Shown piece after piece: positions 32,581-44,251 of a stretch of DNA of 64,000 nucleotides. The DNA lies in NCBI GenBank assembly GCA_026168455.1, contig CM047431.1, positions 23,067,365 to 23,131,364 of the forward strand. The letters run 5' to 3'. Every line of letters begins with the position of its first letter. Position 1 is the first letter of the stretch. The DNA comes from Theocolax elegans (Eukaryota; Arthropoda; Insecta; Hymenoptera; Cerocephalidae). Made by a program: the position numbers and the translations under genes. The notes under the pieces were generated by a model, which was not told the DNA's origin, searched no databases, and saw nothing but the letters and a program-made list of their open reading frames with translations.

Positions 32581-33536
32581 TTTGAATTATAAAAAAAATT
32601 TTGAATAAAATTTTAATTTCAGGCCTTATTGGCAAGATAAATTTTCACAATTAAATAATTTTATTAAACAAATTACAAAATAATTGCGAATCGCTATTAA
32701 ATTATGCGCAAATTCGCTTAACCAAATTAAATTTAATAAGATCAACCACTTTGTAAAAAAAACAAAATATTACAAATCTGTAATTTGTTAAAAATAAATT
32801 TTTCAATTGTTTACAAAAATAAAATAAGACTGAGGTAACAAATTTAATATTCGATGAAGTTTGAAAGAATTGAAAAAAAAAAACAAATTATTTTAAGATA
32901 ATAATTATTTAAAAAAAACAAAATTTTAAATTGCGAAGAAACGCTATAAAATTATTTTAATAATTTATAATAACAATAAAAAAAAATTAAATTACTGTAT
33001 TTGCGCACACGCTTACATACACATACATACATGTCCCGCGATACGCTACCATACTTATAATTACCGCATATATCACACACACACTTACACGCACGCACGC
33101 GAAATAGACTAACTCAACCTAAATTGCGATTATACAGCTTACGAAAAATTATTAAAAACACAATAATTTTATTTTCCGCGGTGTTGCTAATAATTATTTA
33201 AGTAAACAAATAAATAATGAAAAAAAACACGAAATAATTAAATTCGCAATACGCTAAAATTAAAACGAAAAGACAAATCGATTTAAAATTCAAATAATAT
33301 AAGATTCAAAAGAATATTTTCGAAATGTATAGAAAGTACAATATTCGAATATTATTCGCAGCGTAAACACCGCGAATCACCGCGAAACGTAAACAATGCG
33401 CTCGCTCGCTCTCGAAATGCTCGAAATAAGATCTCTTAATTTAACACGCCTATTGACTGAATTAAAACTTTTAAATATTAGAAATTAAATTTTGAGACTA
33501 TTAATTGTCAATCATATGCGTATCGCTAATTACCAT
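32581..33536 (-). other. Gypsy 5' leader, non-coding
   Basis: About 950 bp of AT-rich sequence between the PBS and the gag start, with no frame of note. Presumably it carries the packaging signal. Confidence 0.7.
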
Positions 33537-33551
33537 GCACGTTGGGCGCCA
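33537..33551 (-). promoter_or_regulatory. Primer-binding site, tRNA-Lys type
   Basis: Minus strand reads TGGCGCCCAACGTGC immediately after the LTR. TGGCGCCCAAC is the tRNA-Lys-type PBS of gypsy-like elements. Confidence 0.85.
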
Positions 33552-34352
33552 TGTAACGGTTTTGCTATTTTTAATAACAATAAATAAAATAATAACAATT
33601 CAGAACCGTTAAAATAAGAGTCTCATTTACACGATCGGCCGCTTAGTAATAATACGACTATAATAAGCCGTATAGGCGGAGGCGGCGGTAATCTTCACTT
33701 AGCGAAACGCGAGAAAAATGGGTAAACAACTAAATAAGCAATAATGCAATATTCAATTAATAACAAAAATAAATGTATTCGGGAAAAAAGTAATACAGGC
33801 GCGTCGCAGCTCGCGAAACGCAGGTCGATGTATACGCGAAATAAATAAAGAGAGAAAGAGAGAGAGAGAGACTACAAAACTGGCACTTACAGTGCGTGAG
33901 CCGCGATCGATGATTAAACAACCAGGCGAAGTCTGCGTAGTCGCTACCCTTTAGCTTCCTGGGCTGCGTCGTCGCCAAACAAACTAATGTAACTCCACTG
34001 GATCACCAGCACAGCACCAGGATCAGAAGCACGGGGCAATCAAAATATGGAGAGAACAAATAACAAGGTTTCTCACGACGGTTGAGATTAATCACACGAC
34101 GGTTGAATTTAATCTCTCGGCGGTTGAGATTAGTCTCTCGACGGTTGAGTTTAGTCTAAGTGCTCTCGCACTTACGAACCGAAAACTCTCTCTCTCTTTC
34201 CCTACTTTTACCTTTACGAAGGTCCTCGAAAATCGCCGAAAATCGTCGAACGTCGACCTGTAACATCTGTAAAGATTAATACACAGGCTAGACAGAGAGA
34301 GAGAATGTAACGAGCAATGTAATATAATTAAATATTACATTGATTCGTTACA
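33552..34352 (-). mobile_element. 5' LTR of the 26-34 kb Gypsy element
   Basis: An 801-bp LTR with inverted ends TGTAACG / CGTTACA. It contains the same 22-bp GGTTGAG units (34073-34158), a GA tract, and a 73-codon ATG frame (33978-33757) also kept in the other LTR. Its right flank is PLE sequence, so the element inserted into, or was joined to, a PLE copy. The left LTR does not show the matching flank. Confidence 0.9.
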
Positions 34353-34503
34353 ATGTATACACGATGAAAATTTCTGCTGTATATGAAACAATACCAGATT
34401 CGCACTTTCTTATATAGGGATAATTAGTAAGTTTGTGTTTATATTTTTTCTATTGATGACGCATGATCAAGGTTGTGTACAGTACGTTTGATTTCAGATA
34501 AAT

Positions 34504-35030
34504 TTAAAGACTTTTCATTCTATATATAATTTGCGAATACTGTTTATTTAATATAATTGAGTCTTCTTGTTTGTTTATTGAATGTTTTTGTAAATTTATG
34601 TGTACCATTTTAGATGCAATTCTTTTTCCGTAATTCGGTTCTTTATCTAAAATCTTAAAATTTTGCCAATCAAAATCGTGTTGATTATTTTGTACGTGTT
34701 GAAAGATCATAGAATTTTTGTTAGTTTTATGTTCATTTATTCGGGTAATTATTTGTCTTTTTGTTTGTCCTACATACGAAGCATCACAATTGTTGCAATT
34801 TAATTTATATACTATGTTATTTTGAGTTTTTCTATCAGTTTTATCTTTTCCTTTAATTATGATATTACTTAATTTGTTTTCAATAATTGGAATTGTTTTT
34901 ATTCCGTGTTTTTTTAAATTCTGATGATACTTTTTCATAAAAACCATTTAAGTAAGGTAGTGTTATTGTTGTTTTGTAGTTATTGTTTTCATTGCTATAG
35001 TGGTTAGTTGTCTGTTGATTTAAGACTGCA
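34504..35030 (-). pseudogene. Penelope-like C-terminal GIY-YIG endonuclease
   Basis: The endonuclease domain that nicks target DNA for Penelope-like retroelements. The frame 34504-34947 shows NNIVYKLNCNNCDASYVGQT (the GIY...YIG pair as VY...YVG, with an embedded C-x2-C) and RQIITRINEH with the conserved Arg and Glu. Upstream, another frame continues the expected protein (NYKTTITLPYLNGFYEKV) out to about 35030. The two are joined if one A is removed from an A7 run at about 34915. The RT domain is absent (5' truncation). Confidence 0.8.
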
Positions 35031-35472
35031 AGTCATTTTGTATACATAAAAACATTCAATAAACAAAGAAGACTCAATTAAATTAAATAAACAGTATTCG
35101 CAAATTATATAGAATGAAAAGTCTTTACATTTATCTGAAATCAATCGTACTGTAGACAACCTTGATCATGCGTCATCAATAGAAAAAATATAAACACAAA
35201 CTTACTAATTATCCCTATATAAGAAAGTGCGAATCTGGTATTGTTTCATATACAGCAGAAATTTTCATCGTGTATACATCTGTTTGACGTTTCCTCGTGT
35301 TTAGAATGAGGAAAAAGAAGCGAAAATTTAAATCAACTTGCGGCGAAATAATATTGTAAACATTGTACGATATTGATATTAGAAGGTATATTTTTTAATT
35401 TTTTTAATTTACGTTCCCGGTTTACATTATATTCTGAGATGTACTAATCGAAATTAATAAATTTTATACAGT

Positions 35473-35505
35473 CTGAAGAGGGTAGCATTGTCTACCGAAA
35501 CGTTA
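35473..35505 (+). ncRNA. Hammerhead ribozyme-like motif in the PLE repeat
   Basis: CTGAAGA (35473-35479), one extra G, a perfect 5-bp stem GGTAG/CTACC around CATTGT, then GAAA (35497-35500) and CGTTACG. It fits CUGANGA / stem II / GAAA with N7 = A. The ACGT after GAA could form the short palindromic stem III reported for minimal type-I motifs in Penelope-like elements. Stem I is weak by eye. Confidence 0.6.
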
Positions 35506-36113
35506 CGAAAAAAGAAAAATGTATCTTTTTTACCTTCACCTCTGACTTGGGAAGATCGATAAATTCTATTCAACTGATATTAAAAAATACCAAGTGATAA
35601 AATCAAAATTTCAACATGAAAAAAACATATATTCGAATTTCCACCAGGGTACAAATATTAGAAAAAGGTTTTTTATTAGTATTTCTGCTTTTTACGGCAA
35701 ATATGGTACTACATTTCATTGGTTCTTATGGGTATAAAACAATGAAAAGTATAAAATTTTGAATTGATTTGGCATGCAAGTTACAATGTCTTTTTATCAG
35801 ATTGCGATGGCTCTTTCAAACAAATCAATTACGGAACTAATAAGTATTTTCTCATACTACTTAGTCATTGGAGTAAACTGGCTTAATACAAATTTTTTTT
35901 AAATAACGTTTTTATGTTATTTATTAACTTTTTATAATTTTATTTCGTGGGAAACTGGAGAAATCTTACATAAGACGACGAGCGAGGGATCCTGCACGCG
36001 TCGCCAGTCTCGGTTTTTTTACAAGAAGGGCCTAAAAAAACTCCAAACCCAACGCTTTCACCTACTGACACTGAACTGTTTTTTACATTATTTCAAGCTG
36101 GAAGGCGTGTCCA

Positions 36114-37664
36114 ATATAATTGAGTCTTCTTGTTTGTTTATTGAATGTTTTTGTAAATTTATGTGTACCATTTTAGATGCAATTCTTTTTCCGTAATTCG
36201 GTTCTTTATCTAAATCTTAAAATTTTGCCAATCAAAATCGTGTGATTATTTTGTACGTGTTGAAAGATCATAGAATTTTTGTTAGTTTTTATGTTCATTT
36301 ATTCGGGTAATTATTTGTCTTTTTGTTTGTCCTACATACGAAGCATCACAATTGTTGCAATTTAATTTATATACTATGTTATTTTGAGTTTTTCTATCAG
36401 TTTTATCTTTTCCTTTAATTATGATATTACTTAATTTGTTTTCAATAATTGGAATTGTTTTATTCCGTGTTTTTTTAAATTCTGATGATACTTTTTCATA
36501 AAAACCATTTAAGTAAGGTAGTGTTATTGTTGTTTTGTAGTTATTGTTTTCATTGCTATAGTGGTTAGTTGTCTGTTGATTTAAGACTGCAAGTCATTTT
36601 GTATACATAAAAACATTCAATAAACAAAGAAGACTCAATTAAATTAAATAAACAGTATTCGCAAATTATATATAGAATGAAAAGTCTTTACATTTATCTG
36701 AAATCAATCGTACTGTAGACAACCTTGATCATGCGTCATCAATAGAAAAAATATAAACACAAACTTACTAATTATCCCTATATAAGAAAGTGCGAATCTG
36801 GTATTGTTTCATATACAGCAGAAATTTTCATCGTGTATACATCTGTTTGACGTTTCCTCGTGTTTAGAATGAGGAAAAAGAAGCGAAAATTTAAATCAAC
36901 TTGCGGCGAAATAATATTGTAAACATTGTACGATATTGATATTAGAAGGTATATTTTTTAATTTTTTTAATTTACGTTCCCGGTTTACATTATATTCTGA
37001 GATGTACTAATCGAAATTAATAAATTTTATACAGTCTGAAGAGGGTAGCATTGTCTACCGAAACGTTACGAAAAAAGAAAAATGTATCTTTTTTACCTTC
37101 ACCTCTGACTTGGGAAGATCGATAAATTCTATTCAACTGATATTAAAAAATACCAAGTGATAAAATCAAAATTTCAACATGAAAAAACATATATTCGAAT
37201 TTCCACCAGGGTACAAATATTAGAAAAAGGTTTTTTATTAGTATTTCTGCTTTTTACGGCAAATATGGTACTACATTTCATTGGTTCTTATGGGTATAAA
37301 ACAATGAAAAGTATAAAATTTTGAATTGATTTGGCATGCAAGTTACAATGTCTTTTTATCAGATTGCGATGGCTCTTTCAAACAAATCAATTACGGAACT
37401 AATAAGTATTTTCTCATACTACTTAGTCATTGGAGTAAACTGGCTTAATACAAATTTTTTTTAAATAACGTTTTTATTGTTATTTATTAACTTTTTATAA
37501 TTTTATTTCGTGGGAAACTGGAGAAATCTTACATAAGACGACGACGAGGATCCTCACGCGTCGCCAGTCTCGGATTTTTACCGGCTAAAACTCCAAACCC
37601 AACGCTTTCACCTACTGAGCCCGGAACTGTTTTTTACATTATTTCAAGCTGGAAGGCGTGTCTG
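36114..37664. mobile_element. Penelope-like element, second tandem copy
   Basis: Repeats 34551-36113 almost exactly. In the GIY-YIG part it has at least four single-base indels, mostly in homopolymers (near 36213, 36242, 36286 and 36461), so no open frame survives. It ends at about 37664, where an R1-type ORF1 begins. Confidence 0.8.
37036..37068 (+). ncRNA. Hammerhead ribozyme-like motif, second copy
   Basis: Identical core to 35473-35505, inside the tandem PLE copy. Confidence 0.6.
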
Positions 37665-37719
37665 TGACGTGCGTCATTTGGTCCTACTTTATACTTTCTT
37701 CTTTCGTCGAGACTGCCAC

Positions 37720-38773
37720 TTATCGTGAAGCAGCCTTTCTAGCGGTTTCAAGCGCGCGCCTAAAGCTGTCGCAGGCTCCGGACCCTGCCATATGGGTTAC
37801 TTCCTGAGCACCATTTGATGGACAAAGAAAGCATTGGGGAGCAATCTTGTAATTTTTAAGTTTGGACCTGTCCACTCCTTTACACTTCCGTTTCGTGTGG
37901 CCGAAATCTAGGCACCGATAGCACTTCTCGACCAAAACTCGTTCCCGGACGCGACAGCTTACAAAGCCGACGCAAAGATGTCGCATCGACTTCAGCTTGT
38001 CAGCAGTCTCGAGGACTAGCTTCACGATGGATGTCTTTTGTTGACTGCGGTTGGGGTCCAAAAGTGTCACCTCTCGACCTTCTGGCGGAGACGTGAGCAC
38101 TTTGTTTAGGGCTGCCACCATTTCGTTCCTTGTTGTGAGAGCGTCTAAGTCCTTCCGAGGCTTCTTCTTCTTTCAGCTTTTAGAGACTTTGGGGAGCTTT
38201 GAGAGCCCTCCCTACTCCTCTTCTGAGCCTGCGTCTTAGCTGCAGCCGCTATGACGGCTTTGGCTATTATGCCTCTTCTTTTAAGCCGCCGACGATTCTC
38301 GTGACCAACTCGATAATCCTCGACTTGATACTTGTAATCGTCGACTGCCGAATACATCTCCTTAGTTTTCCTCTAGTCTTGAGCTCTGTCTTGACGACCA
38401 TGAAGATGTTAGGTTGCTTTGCACAAACAGCCAACATAGCCTGGAGTTTGCTCTTTAGATGGTCGTAAGTGCTCTGCTTACTATAGGCAGAGATGCCACT
38501 GATGACACTACCAAAATTGGTAACGCTGCCGCTTCGTAACCTGCTTGCGGATGCAATACTCAACATCTGTAACGACGGCTGCTGTTGGGGGTTTTCTTTC
38601 GAGCGCCCCACCTCTGACGTGTCTGTAAAACGAAGCACTTGGTGGCCTTCCCCTAAATCCATGAGGCCAGCGCCGTCCACCGGGGCTTTCACCCGATTAG
38701 ACCCGACGGCGGGATTGACTCCTAGTTTGGAGCTGCCCGCTTGAGATAGTAGGTGTTCAACTCGCTTGCTCAT
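37720..38773 (-). pseudogene. R1-clade-like ORF1 (Gag)
   Basis: Starts at ATG 38773 (MSKRVEHLLSQAGSSKLG) and ends at a natural stop at 37720. Two or more frameshifts (about 38270 and 38130) split it into three overlapping frames. The C-terminal part has an intact zinc knuckle CYRCLDFGHTKRKC and a second Cys/His cluster (CFLCPSNG...THMAGSGAC), typical of R1-type Gag. The middle is Lys/Arg-rich. ORF2 should follow, but the sequence passes into PLE DNA after about 55 bp. This is not the same family as the Gag at 116-883. Confidence 0.75.
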
Positions 38774-40976
38774 TATTCTTCTTGAACTGTTTGGCCCACG
38801 GAGGTTATTTTATTTCACCTCTACCCTTCACGCAAGAGTGACGGGCATTCCCCCATCCGCCATCCGGGGGACGCGCCGCATACGAAGACAGGATTCCCCG
38901 CGCGGAACTTTTTATACTTACCTCATAGAAATTTCAATCTAATAACTGGGAATGAAAAATTGGTAGTAAATATCTTTTGATGCAATACTTTTTCACTCAT
39001 TTTTTAACACTTACTAGAATAACCTGAAACATTCGAATAATGTTTATAACTTTCCTGGAACAGTAAACTTCAAAATTCCAATAGTTTTGGATAGGTTTTT
39101 AACGTTTTCCTCTGATTTACAAGTAATTTATGTTATTGTATATGAAAATTAAGTCGATCTAATGGAGGCGAGGAGAAGAGGAAGAAAACAGGTGCTTATA
39201 TTTACTATGTGCTGTGGTAAAATATCGTTGGATCTATATTTGATAAGAAAACATCGTTGAGCAGCCATTTCGGAAAGATGATAGTTAAAATTTGTCTATT
39301 CCTTGAATTTTTATATACATTAACAATTGGAGTGTAAATAAATATCACAAAACATAATTTATGTTATATTTCCAGTATTTACGAAGATAAATCATTATTA
39401 TGTTTTAAATTATCATATTCTTTACTTCTGATGTATGAGTATTAATTATATAATCTTTTTTTCTATTATTATTAGAATATTAATAAATTAAACAGTTTAT
39501 TTTTAATATTGCATTAATAAAATCAAGATTAACACTCATCGTTAAATGGATAAATAAATTGTTTCCCTTATCATAGTAATTATTAATGAAAAAGTACAAA
39601 TTGATAAATATCTTTGAAAATCTAGGTGCACGTACCTAATATATGCGTAATTAGGATAATCCCTTCGCGCATCAGATTATCTCGTCTTTCATCTAGCACG
39701 GCGAGATAATTTACTCGGGAGCAGGAGTATCGGGAGACTCTCAAGCATTCATTCATCAGTTACGCACGAACCTTCAAAGAGTCAAGGAAGATTTTAAGTC
39801 TAAGGAAGTTTTGAGTACATTGGCAGTAGTAAGTATGCTGCACAACTGAAACCTATTCCTAATCCCTTCCCTTTAGGAGCTGGGTAGCCCTAGCGGCGAC
39901 AGGCCCCGAGTGGTTCCATGTTTTGCATGGGACTGCGGAAAGTTCTTTTTTTTTTTTTTTAAGCAGGTAAAAGAGTTTCGACTCTTAACCTTAAGTGTGC
40001 CCCATCCGTATGGATGACGCCGATGCCTGAGGTTAGGCTGGGTGAACCTTAAGGTTCTGCGACACCTATTTTAGATATCAAATTAGGAATCCGGAGTATT
40101 TTATCTGCCGCGTCGCGATTCCATAATATCGTCGCGTATTAAAATTTTTTAACTTTTTTTTAGTGAACACAAATGACTTTCGTTATGTTTCCGTATCGCG
40201 ATTTCGTCAACAGACTAAATCGATTAAGGTTCTCTCTTCGAATTCTCATTCGTATACTTAACTCGGGAACTCGCGTAAATACAATAAAAATGTCTTTCCC
40301 GCGAATGACAATTAGATCTCACGCGAAATTCGTTCGATATATATATATTTGTGAATTTTATAATTCAAACTGTAATTTGAATGTTTTTGTTTAATAAATT
40401 GGAAAAAGAGCCAAGGGCCAAGAAATTTAATTTCTATTTGTTTTTTATTTTTGCATGCATTAATTCACCCTCTCATATCCTAAATATGCAAGTCCTTTAA
40501 TAAATAAATTCAAAATATTATACTTTTCTAAAAAAAATGCAACCGGAAGAACCCGCATCGGAGGAAATGGACCAATTCTGAACAACGTTGACTTTTCCGC
40601 ATGAGATATTATTTTTCATTCAATATTAATTAAACTCACTATAATCATAAAGCGTATTATAAATGCATGAATCTTTCCTTTTTTATGATTTGATTTAATT
40701 AAATCTTATATATTTTAATTATTCTTTTTATTTTCAACTTTTTCGATTGCACATGGATGACGCAGTAAAGGAGATGGTTGCCACCGAGGGAATATTGAAC
40801 GTTGAGTAACAACGTTCGTAAGTGATATAGAATCCGTTTTGATAGTTAAATAACTTACTGAATCTCCAAACATTAAATAAAATTTGACGTTATATAAATT
40901 AGTACAAGATTTAATCTATCTTTATTTTTTGAATTGGCTATTTAAACCTCCACATAAATAACAAAAAGCGTTGCAA
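38774..40976. other. Probable R1 5' UTR, then intergenic
   Basis: 38774-38915 is GC-rich and likely the R1 5' leader. Beyond it is AT-rich DNA. A patch at 39870-40075 with a T15 run (39946-39960) and GC-rich flanks looks like a repeat end, but I cannot name the family. No gene seen. Confidence 0.4.
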
Positions 40977-41106
40977 TATGTTCCTATGTGTTTAAGTTGA
41001 AATCTGCGGGTTGCCTGTTTGTAGGCGCTTTTCGACATGTTCGCGACTTTTATGCGTGAAAAAAGTTTTTTATTTTTTCACAGCAGCTGCTCTGTACCTC
41101 ACTTAG
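40977..41106 (+). repeat. Dispersed 130-bp repeat, copy 1
   Basis: Shares about 95% of bases with 50208-50328 (for example GCGGGTTGCCTGTTTGTAGG). Its nature is unknown; both copies lie next to larger elements. Confidence 0.7.
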
Positions 41107-41239
41107 CCCCCCAAAAATAAAAAACAAAAGTTGTATTTAACTAAATATAGACTACTATTAATAATAAGTTTTTTTTTTGTTTTTAATTTAATTTTATTTA
41201 CATTATTTTTACACTTATTAATTTAAATTATTTAAAAAT

Positions 41240-43172
41240 TCTTCAATTTCTTGGTCTTTGCATGCTTGCAATTTGAATTTCATTGTTTTCTTTGCATTTT
41301 TCAACGTTTAATTGACTGAGAAAATCTGCAACAATGTTTTTTCGTCCTGGAATATATTCAAGTTCTATATTATAATCTTGGATTGCTAAGTTCCAACGTT
41401 TTAATCTTGCATTTGCAAACCTGCATGTTTTTGCTTCGTGGTCTGTTCTTGCTTAAGTCTTTTTTGCTCCACGTAGAAATGTATTTAATTTTTTCAATGC
41501 CCCGACAATAGCTAGCATTTCTTTTTCTGATGTGAAATATGTACTTTCAGCTCCTTTCAATGTTCTGCTAATGAATAATAGTACTTCTTCTTGATTATTT
41601 TCATTTTTTTGAGATAAGACACCTGCAATTGCATGATCACTTGCATCGGTTGTTAAAATGTACGGCTTACTTTGGTTTGGAAATTGTAATATTACTTCTT
41701 TCTCAAATAATTGTTTTATTCTATTGAACGCAGTTTCTTGTTCTTCTTTCGAAATAAATTTCTCTCCTTTCTTCAATAATTTTCGAAGTGGATACGTTTC
41801 ATGTGCGAAATTCATAGCAAATTTTGTATAAAAGTTAACGAAACCTAGAAAACTTTGTACGTCTTTTACATTTTTTGGTTTTTTATAATCTCTTATTGCT
41901 GAGACTTTATTTGGGTTTTTTCTTAATCCTTGTGGCGATAATATGTGTCCTAAGAATTCTACTTCTCCTTGAATAAACTTAGATTTTTTAAATTTAATCG
42001 CAGGTTGAATTTCATTAGTTTTTGAAACAATATTTCTAAGTGTTGCATATGAGATTTGAAATCTTTAGATAAACATAGCATATCGTCTACAAAACTTAAT
42101 AAAAATTCTTGTAATTGGCTTGTTATTGGTTCAAGTCCTCTTAATAATGCTGCATTACTGGTTTTTGTTCCAAAAGGTACGACATTATATTCGTATACTT
42201 TGTTGTTACGATAAATCCAGTATACTTTTTGCTTTCTTCTTCTAGTGGAACTTGCCAGAAACTACTGATTAAATCTAAGCTTGTAAAGAATTTTACTTCA
42301 CAGCATCTTTGTAAGATTTCGTCTGTACCTGGTGGTGCTTCGTGGTCGTCTTGCATTATTTGATTTAATTTTCTTGCATCGAAGCATAGCCTAACTGATT
42401 CATCTTTTTTTATGACTACGACACATGGATTCATATAAGCAGTTGTTGATCGTCTTATTATACCAAAATTCAACATTTTTTCGACTTCTTTCTTGACCTG
42501 TTCTCTATAATTCATTGGGATAGAATAAGGTTTTGCATAAAAAGGTTTTTCTTCTTTTATATAAAATTTGTGTTTATATGAATTTAATAATCCTGGTGTT
42601 TTTCTAAATATGTCTTGATACTTCCAAATGAGATTAAACAAGTTTTCTCTTTGACTTTGTGTTAAATTAATACATGATTCTAATTTTTGGTTTACTTCTT
42701 CTTGAGTAATATTATATTCTGAATTTGAATTTTCTGCTTTACTCATTTTGTTTGAGCTTTCACAGTAATTGGGGTTTTTTATTTCATTTTCACCATTATT
42801 TAGGCTGAAATTTATATCCTCCAATCTTATTTGTAACATAGAATACTCCTGTAAGTTTAGGTTAGTGTCTACATATTTAAGTTTTTCTTTTGAATCATTA
42901 TAAATAATTTGAATCTCTTCATTCTTCGTATCAATAATCATTTTTAAAATTTTTTGCACATCATATCCAATTATGCAATTTTTGATTAACTTAGATACAA
43001 TGATAAAAATTATTGCTCCTTTTAAGTTTCCTATCTCCGTATTTAAGTATACTTGTTGTTTTAATCTGGTTGATTTTATTCCAGTTGCTCCTTTTATTAT
43101 TTTTCCACAGATAGGAAAAATTGGTTTTTCTTTAAATTTATCCATGTGTGCATTATAAAACTCTTCTGACAT
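41240..43172 (-). pseudogene. Gypsy-type Pol relic: protease, RT, RNase H
   Basis: Pol of a second Gypsy lineage. 43172-42141 begins with a retropepsin-like region (QVYLNTEIGN, then NCIIGYDVQKIL) and the RT start (KPFYAKPYSIPMNYREQVKK, VVVIKKDESVRLCFDARKLN, TSLDLISSFWQVPL). A frameshift at about 42200 leads to VPFGTKTSNAALLRGL and FVDDML (the YxDD box as FVDD, about 42080). Another shift leads to FLGHILSPQGLR, SFLGFVNFYTKFA and RNase H with TTDASDHAIAGVL. The RNase H end (ARTDHEAKTCRF, ADFLSQLN) runs in a further frame to a stop near 41240. Integrase is missing. Confidence 0.8.
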
Positions 43173-43182
43173 GCAAGTTACC

Positions 43183-44250
43183 TCACTTCGTTATCGTAGG
43201 TTCGATATCGTACAACCGTTCTTCTCGAGGATCTTCAAATATACTGCAAATTTCTTTCTTTTTTTTTTCGTCTTTTAAACACCGTAAATAGTCTTTACTA
43301 AACCATGTTGATAGCCATGAATTCTGCAGCCATTTATTAAATGCTGGTTTATTTTTCTTTTCTATTAATTTATAATATTCTTGATAATACTTTCTTGCAA
43401 CTTTTAATTTTTCTTCATGCTCAAGATTATCTTTGTTTATACTATGATTATTTTTTTCTATTAACATTTTAGTTGCATATTGAGGTATAATATTATTATC
43501 TATTTCCGAGGCACAACATGCAACTAATTCATATTTCCCGGGAAGTTTGAAACTTCTTCTTTTTCTTCTAATTCCATATTACTTATATCCATTTGATCAT
43601 ACGCCTTTTTAATTTTATCAGTAAAACTGATTGGTTCTTTGATCGTTCGTTGATTTCCTTCTTTATGACATTCTTCTTTATAATATGGAGATCTTTTCTG
43701 TTTCACAATGGACTCTCTGAATTTGTCTTTCTGTAAGTTTACCATGTCATTGACTTGCCATTCCTTCTTTTGAAACTTTTGTTGATAATTATTATTCCCG
43801 TAACTTGTATAATTTCTTTTTCGATTTACATATTCTGTACGTTTTTGGGTATTTTTTATATTTTCTTTCTCATGTTCGTTACGTGAATCTTGTATATCGT
43901 CGTTATCGAACTCTGTTAATATTGAGAAAAATTCTGCTTTTGTGCTTATATGTTGTCCTCGAACTGCCCCCCGTATCTCTCGATCAAAGTCGCCAGTTAC
44001 TTGATGAATAATATCTTCATCAGATCGGTTTTCTTGCAACTCTTTAGCTATATTAAATATTTATATTGCGTATTCTAGGCGACTCATTTTTCTTCTTGGA
44101 TTAAATTGATTAAATTCAAGTTTTCTTCTAAGCGTTTTCTGTATATTTTCATTCCAAAATTGATGTCGAAACTTTATTTCAAAATCAGCGAAAGTTTTTA
44201 TCTCATTTTCCATTAAATTATACCATCCTTGTACTATTTGTCCTTCTAAA
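43183..44250 (-). pseudogene. Gypsy-type Gag relic
   Basis: Upstream part of the same element. Frames 44250-44040 (QGWYNLMENEIKTFADFEIK), 44039-43524 and 43530-43183 read as one Gag with a stop at about 44058 and a frameshift at about 43540. It is Asn/Lys/Glu-rich with a Tyr/Asn/Gln-rich nucleocapsid-like part and no CCHC knuckle that I can see. The start is lost where the R1-type element inserted at about 44252. Confidence 0.6.
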
Positions 44251-44251
44251 C

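Larger units (their letters stand above)
34353..36113. mobile_element. Penelope-like element, first copy with inverted ends
   Basis: Contains the minus-strand GIY-YIG frame, and 34353-34590 is the reverse complement of about 35045-35278, so the element is flanked by inverted copies of its 3' region, as is common for Penelope-like elements. The rest (35290-36110) is a non-coding long-repeat region with a hammerhead motif on the plus strand. The reverse transcriptase is missing. From about 34551 onward the sequence is repeated in tandem at 36114-37664. Confidence 0.75.
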
